This document shows positions 60,370 to 64,000 of a stretch of DNA of 64,000 bases, piece by piece. This DNA comes from Prostheceraeus crozeri (taxonomy: Eukaryota > Platyhelminthes > Polycladida > Euryleptidae), in NCBI GenBank assembly GCA_907163375.1, contig CAJQUW010003400.1, positions 416,901-480,900 of the forward strand, in the 5' to 3' direction. Below the pieces are notes generated by a model, which did not search any database, was not told where the DNA came from, and saw only the letters and a program-made list of their open reading frames with translations. Within the stretch, counting starts at the first letter, position 1. Each line of letters starts with the position of its first letter. A program made the translations under genes and the position numbers.

Positions 60370-61400
60370 TTTTGTTAAAAAATTTATTTATTGTTTTTTG
60401 GTCCTAAAACACCTCTCTCGCCATTTTGTCATAAGTATAAAACCTAAAATTGTAACAGCGTCCGTGTAAGCACAATTCTCGCTTAATTTGATTCTGGCAA
60501 TATTGGAGACAGCATTAGGGTCTACCCAGAGCGCGTTGCGGTCGTAGGATTCTCCGTGGTCGTGTCGGACTAGGTGATTGTAAGCGGGGAAGCGGTTGAC
60601 AGAGACTTGCAGTTTTGTCGCGACCCCGGGCGGGTCTAGATGTTTTTTGGTCTGGCCGAGACGGCGGCGATGGGCGACGGAATTGTTACATTGGAGCCGT
60701 GTATGAACAGGTAACGGCGGGATATAGCGGTGAAATTGTACAGTATAATAGCAAGATAATGTCAAAGGGCGCGAGAAATTGCGATTAAGTTCACTAGAAA
60801 ACTTAGGAGATATCTGGTAAACGAGTGACGAAGTTTTTTGGTTCGTTAATAGAAGACCGATAACTCGCGGTGTTGTCAACAGACGGAGTGTTTGTAAGCG
60901 TGTAAGTCTGGTGTACTCAGCGAAAACCAGGCATGATGGTGGACGTAGAACCGGCCGTGAGAACGCGCGCTACCGAAGCTCAGAATGTATTTTGCTGTGG
61001 TGCTGGAAGTCTTGTTGATAACGTTGTACCGGGTGTTGGCTATCTCGTGTTCGCGAATCGGCGCTTGTGAATCGGCCTCGTGTGGAACTTGCGTTAGTTG
61101 AGCGAAAAAAGTGTTAATGCGAAACGCGACAAGATTTACTTAGTTGAGTGAACGTGGTCTCATGAGTAAAACTCAAAATTGTATTGTTGCTCGGTTAACT
61201 AGAATAGTGGCTTGGGCGTGAACAAGGAGCCTATTATGGTTTGTAAAAAGCTTTCGTGAACAGTAAGAAAATTTCCCGCTTTTTTGTTGTTTTGGTAGTT
61301 CGATAACTGTACTATCTAGTTGGTTGTAGGAGGTTTCTCCGGTTGTAAGGAAGTGGCGCGGTAGAAAGGCGAGACAGGATAGAATGTAACTCTTGTTGAA
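60370..61400. other. Island of ordinary composition inside the C-depleted region
   Basis: Balanced bases with frequent CpG, for example 10 C in the 60 bases from 60,541. The minus strand is open for 163 codons at 60,388-60,879, but the predicted peptide matches no family I recognise. Edges with the C-poor sequence are abrupt. Confidence 0.6.
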
Positions 61401-64000
61401 GTTAAAGGCTTGAAGATGTGATGTTGATGAATTGTGAGATTATATAGGACGTGTGCGCGGATGTAGGTGTTTTTTTTGTTGTGTTTGTGTGGGGTTATTG
61501 TTATGGTTGTTAGTTTTTTGTGGTTAATAGTTGTGTTTATTGTTTTGTTAATTTATTTGTGTTTTAAATGAAGATTTGTATAAGGTGATTGTGGTGGTGT
61601 TATTTGGTTTGGTAATAAACTTTGATTGTTTTTTTTTGGTGGTGATTTTTTGGGTTGAATTTATCAGTTTTGTTGAGTTCCGTGAGTTTTTGTTTTTATA
61701 TGTAGGGGAGTAGATTGTGGCGAATAATGTTTAGTATATTTAGGGGTTTGATTCTTAGTTGTTGGGTGCGTTTGGTAATTAGATTATTTTGTATGTAAAG
61801 GGTATTGTTGGTGATTTTGTTATGCGTGTTTTAGTTGTGGTATTATTTTTTATTTTTGGGGGAGTTTTATTTTTTTGGGGATGTTAGGGGGGTGTTTTGT
61901 TTTGTTTTTATGTTTATATTAGTTGTTGGATTTTTGGGTGTGTTATTGTTTGATGAGGTCAGTTTTGTAAAATGTTTGTATTGTAATGATATGTGGTTTT
62001 GATTGTTTTTTTAGTTTGGATTGTTTATGTGATTTAGTTTTGGTTTCTTCGTTTTTAGTTTGGTTTAGTATTATAAAGATGCGAGGTGGGTGGTGACTTT
62101 TTGATTTGTAGAATCATAGGTTTGTTTTGTGCGAGATAGTAGTTTTGATGGTGTGCGGGTAGTTTTTTTTGTTGTGGTGTGTAGATTATATGTGGTGTTA
62201 GATTAGGTTTTGTTTTGTTAGTGTTGTAGGTGCTGTTGGGAGTGTGTTTTTGGGTGATGGTTGAAAGGTTGAATGGAGTTTGTGGTTCTGTTTGTTGTGG
62301 TGGTGTTTAATGTGGGATTTTTTGTATGTTTTGTTGAGTTGGGTTTGATCGAAGTTGTTTTTGTTGGGTTGTTAGGTGTTGTGTGGGTTTATTTTCGTGT
62401 TTGTGGTTTTAGTGGTAATTGGTGTAAATTTGGATTAGCGGTCGAGTGATGATTGGCATATTAGTGTGATTAAGTTTGTTTAGGGTATTGTTTTTATGTT
62501 GTTATTTGTTTGTTTTTATGGTGAATGTTTTACGTAAGTAGTATAAAGTTGTTTTTTGGATTTTTCGGTTGTTGTTGTGTAAAGTTTTTTGAGGGTGGAC
62601 TTGTTGGAGTTTGGATTAAGTATTTGTTTGATTATGTGCAATTTGTAAAATGTGTTAGCAGTTATGATTGTTGTCTTTTTGGTTATTTTGTATATTGTGG
62701 TAAAGATTTTTGATGTTTGGGTTTTGGTGTTTGTTGTGGATTTATGTTTTTGTGTAAAGGTTGTATTCTATTTAGATTGTTGTTTTTTGGTTTGCTTTTT
62801 GTTGTTTTTTGTTTGTATTTTTTGTATTTTTTTGATTGGTTATGTAGTTGATTTTTGATTTTGGGGGGTATTTTTTTTTTTGGTTGTTTTTTGTGGAGTA
62901 TTGTGTGTGTTTTGTTTGTTTGTAATATGGTTTGGGGTGCGTTAAAGTGTGGAGAGGAGAATTTTTGTGTTGGGTTTGTTTTTTTTGTTGGGTGTGGTTT
63001 GTTATTTTTTTTCGTTTGGTAAATGTTTTTAGTTGTATTTTCTGTTTCTGTAGTTACTTTTTGTTGTGATGTAGTTTTTTTTGTAAATGAGAGTGTTTTT
63101 TTTGTAAAGACTGTTAAATTTTGTTTGGTGTTGTTTGTTTTTTTGGTTAAATTTGTGTTAATATATTTTTTTATTTGTATTGTTTGTTTGTAAAATTGTG
63201 ACGGTGTGTTATAAAGTTATATTAAATTATTGTTGTTTGAGTTAGTTTTAAGTTGTATTTTGTTTCTTTTGGGTTGGTTTGGTTTAGTAAAGGGTATTGG
63301 TTGTGATTTGGCTCGTTTTTTTTTGTAATTTTAGTTATGATTTTTTGTTGTAATAAAGTTTATTTTTTCTGATTTTTTTATTTTGTGTAGGTTTAGGTGG
63401 GTGTTAAAAGGCGTTTAAATTAAATTTAGAAAGTTTTGTGTGTAATGTCGGTTTGTTAAAAATTGTTTAAGAGTTTAAAGATGGTGTTTAAAAATTAATG
63501 GTTAATAAGTGTAGAACTCCAGCAGGCGGTAATGACTCCGATTAAAGGTAGCGGTGTAAAATTGATTATGTTGTTGTGGTGTTATTGTGATTAAATGTTC
63601 GTGTGGGGTGAGTTTTGGTGGGATGGTGTGAATAATTAGGGAGTGGGAATGTTGATAGGTATGGGTTGGAATGATAAGTTAGGTTGTTGAACTATATATT
63701 TTGGTTAGAATATCCTTTGTTTTGAAAGATATAATATAAAATGAGTATGAGTAAAGTAATAAGTAAATGTGTGATTGGTGTGAAATGTTTGTAAATAAAA
63801 TTTTTCGCGCGAGGTGTTAGTTTGGGATGATTAAGCGAGGATTCGGTAGAATGTATGAGTAATAATGGTTGAACAAAGAAAGAAAAAAAATTTAGTTAGT
63901 GCTGAATAATAGGGGTTATATTTTATAGGATTTAATGAATATTTTGATAGAGATTTAGAGGTTATTTATTGCGTTATCGTCTTTTGAAGGAGATTTTGTT

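Larger units (their letters stand above)
46740..64000. other. Cytosine-depleted, G+T-rich region with islands of normal composition
   Basis: The plus strand has very little C for about 17 kb. 52,179-52,441 has none in 263 bases, and I counted five C in 52,179-52,860. G and T dominate; A is moderate. Stop codons are frequent in all plus frames, and no credible gene, rRNA or tRNA was recognised. Purine-rich patches (53,880-54,560; 58,240-58,920) and islands of ordinary composition interrupt it. It may be a real strand-asymmetric region or an artefact. Confidence 0.85.

Noticed and set aside
60388-60879. Minus-strand frame of 163 codons
   Set aside because: Balanced composition and decent length, but no family similarity, no splice or promoter signals and no conserved motif.
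46740-64000. Nuclear insertion of a mitochondrial genome (similar length and strand skew)
   Set aside because: No mitochondrial protein, rRNA or tRNA motif was recognised in either strand, and C is scarcer than in known skewed mitochondrial genomes.

Overview
The window looks like an AT-rich metazoan genome, most likely a marine invertebrate. It has long introns with consensus GT/AG junctions, an animal-type kinesin gene, and a dense mix of LINE, Penelope-like, hAT and mariner elements. No bacterial-style operons, CRISPR array, rRNA, LTR retrovirus-like element or Polinton was recognised.

Positions 1 to about 31,270 hold one host gene on the minus strand, a kinesin-14-type motor. I traced 15 exons, from an ATG at 31,266 to an exon ending at 570, and all of them join in phase to about 558 codons. 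The N-terminal half has a Pro/Thr/Ser-rich segment, two copies of an aromatic module and a small UBA-like segment. A coiled-coil stalk, the kinesin-14 neck and the start of the motor (P-loop GQTGSGKT) follow. The rest of the motor lies left of the window. Its introns carry a 5'-truncated LINE with target-site duplications (4,566-6,876), a non-autonomous hAT element (7,112-7,723), LINE fragments, a mariner relic (15,485-15,958), a Penelope-like element with RT and GIY-YIG parts (25,407-27,150), a tRNA-derived SINE-like sequence (29,215-29,425) and several inverted repeats.

Positions 31,270-44,890 look intergenic. They hold a 298-bp tandem duplication containing a tRNA-like sequence (34,862-35,457), a nearly whole hAT transposon with a perfect 8-bp target-site duplication (35,952-38,835), a near-perfect 69-bp-arm hairpin (39,807-39,944), a possible TATA promoter with a splice donor (41,660-41,775), and a four-unit palindromic foldback structure (41,944-43,360).

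From about 44,890 to the end the sequence changes character abruptly. A G-rich block and a GA-rich block come first, then a C homopolymer tract, then about 17 kb in which the plus strand is almost stripped of cytosine. One run of 263 bases (52,179-52,441) has no C at all. A few islands of ordinary composition interrupt it. No credible gene was found there. The pattern resembles a strand that has undergone C-to-T conversion, with CpG partly retained. It could be a real strand-specific mutational process or an assembly or library artefact, and it is the most unusual thing in the window.
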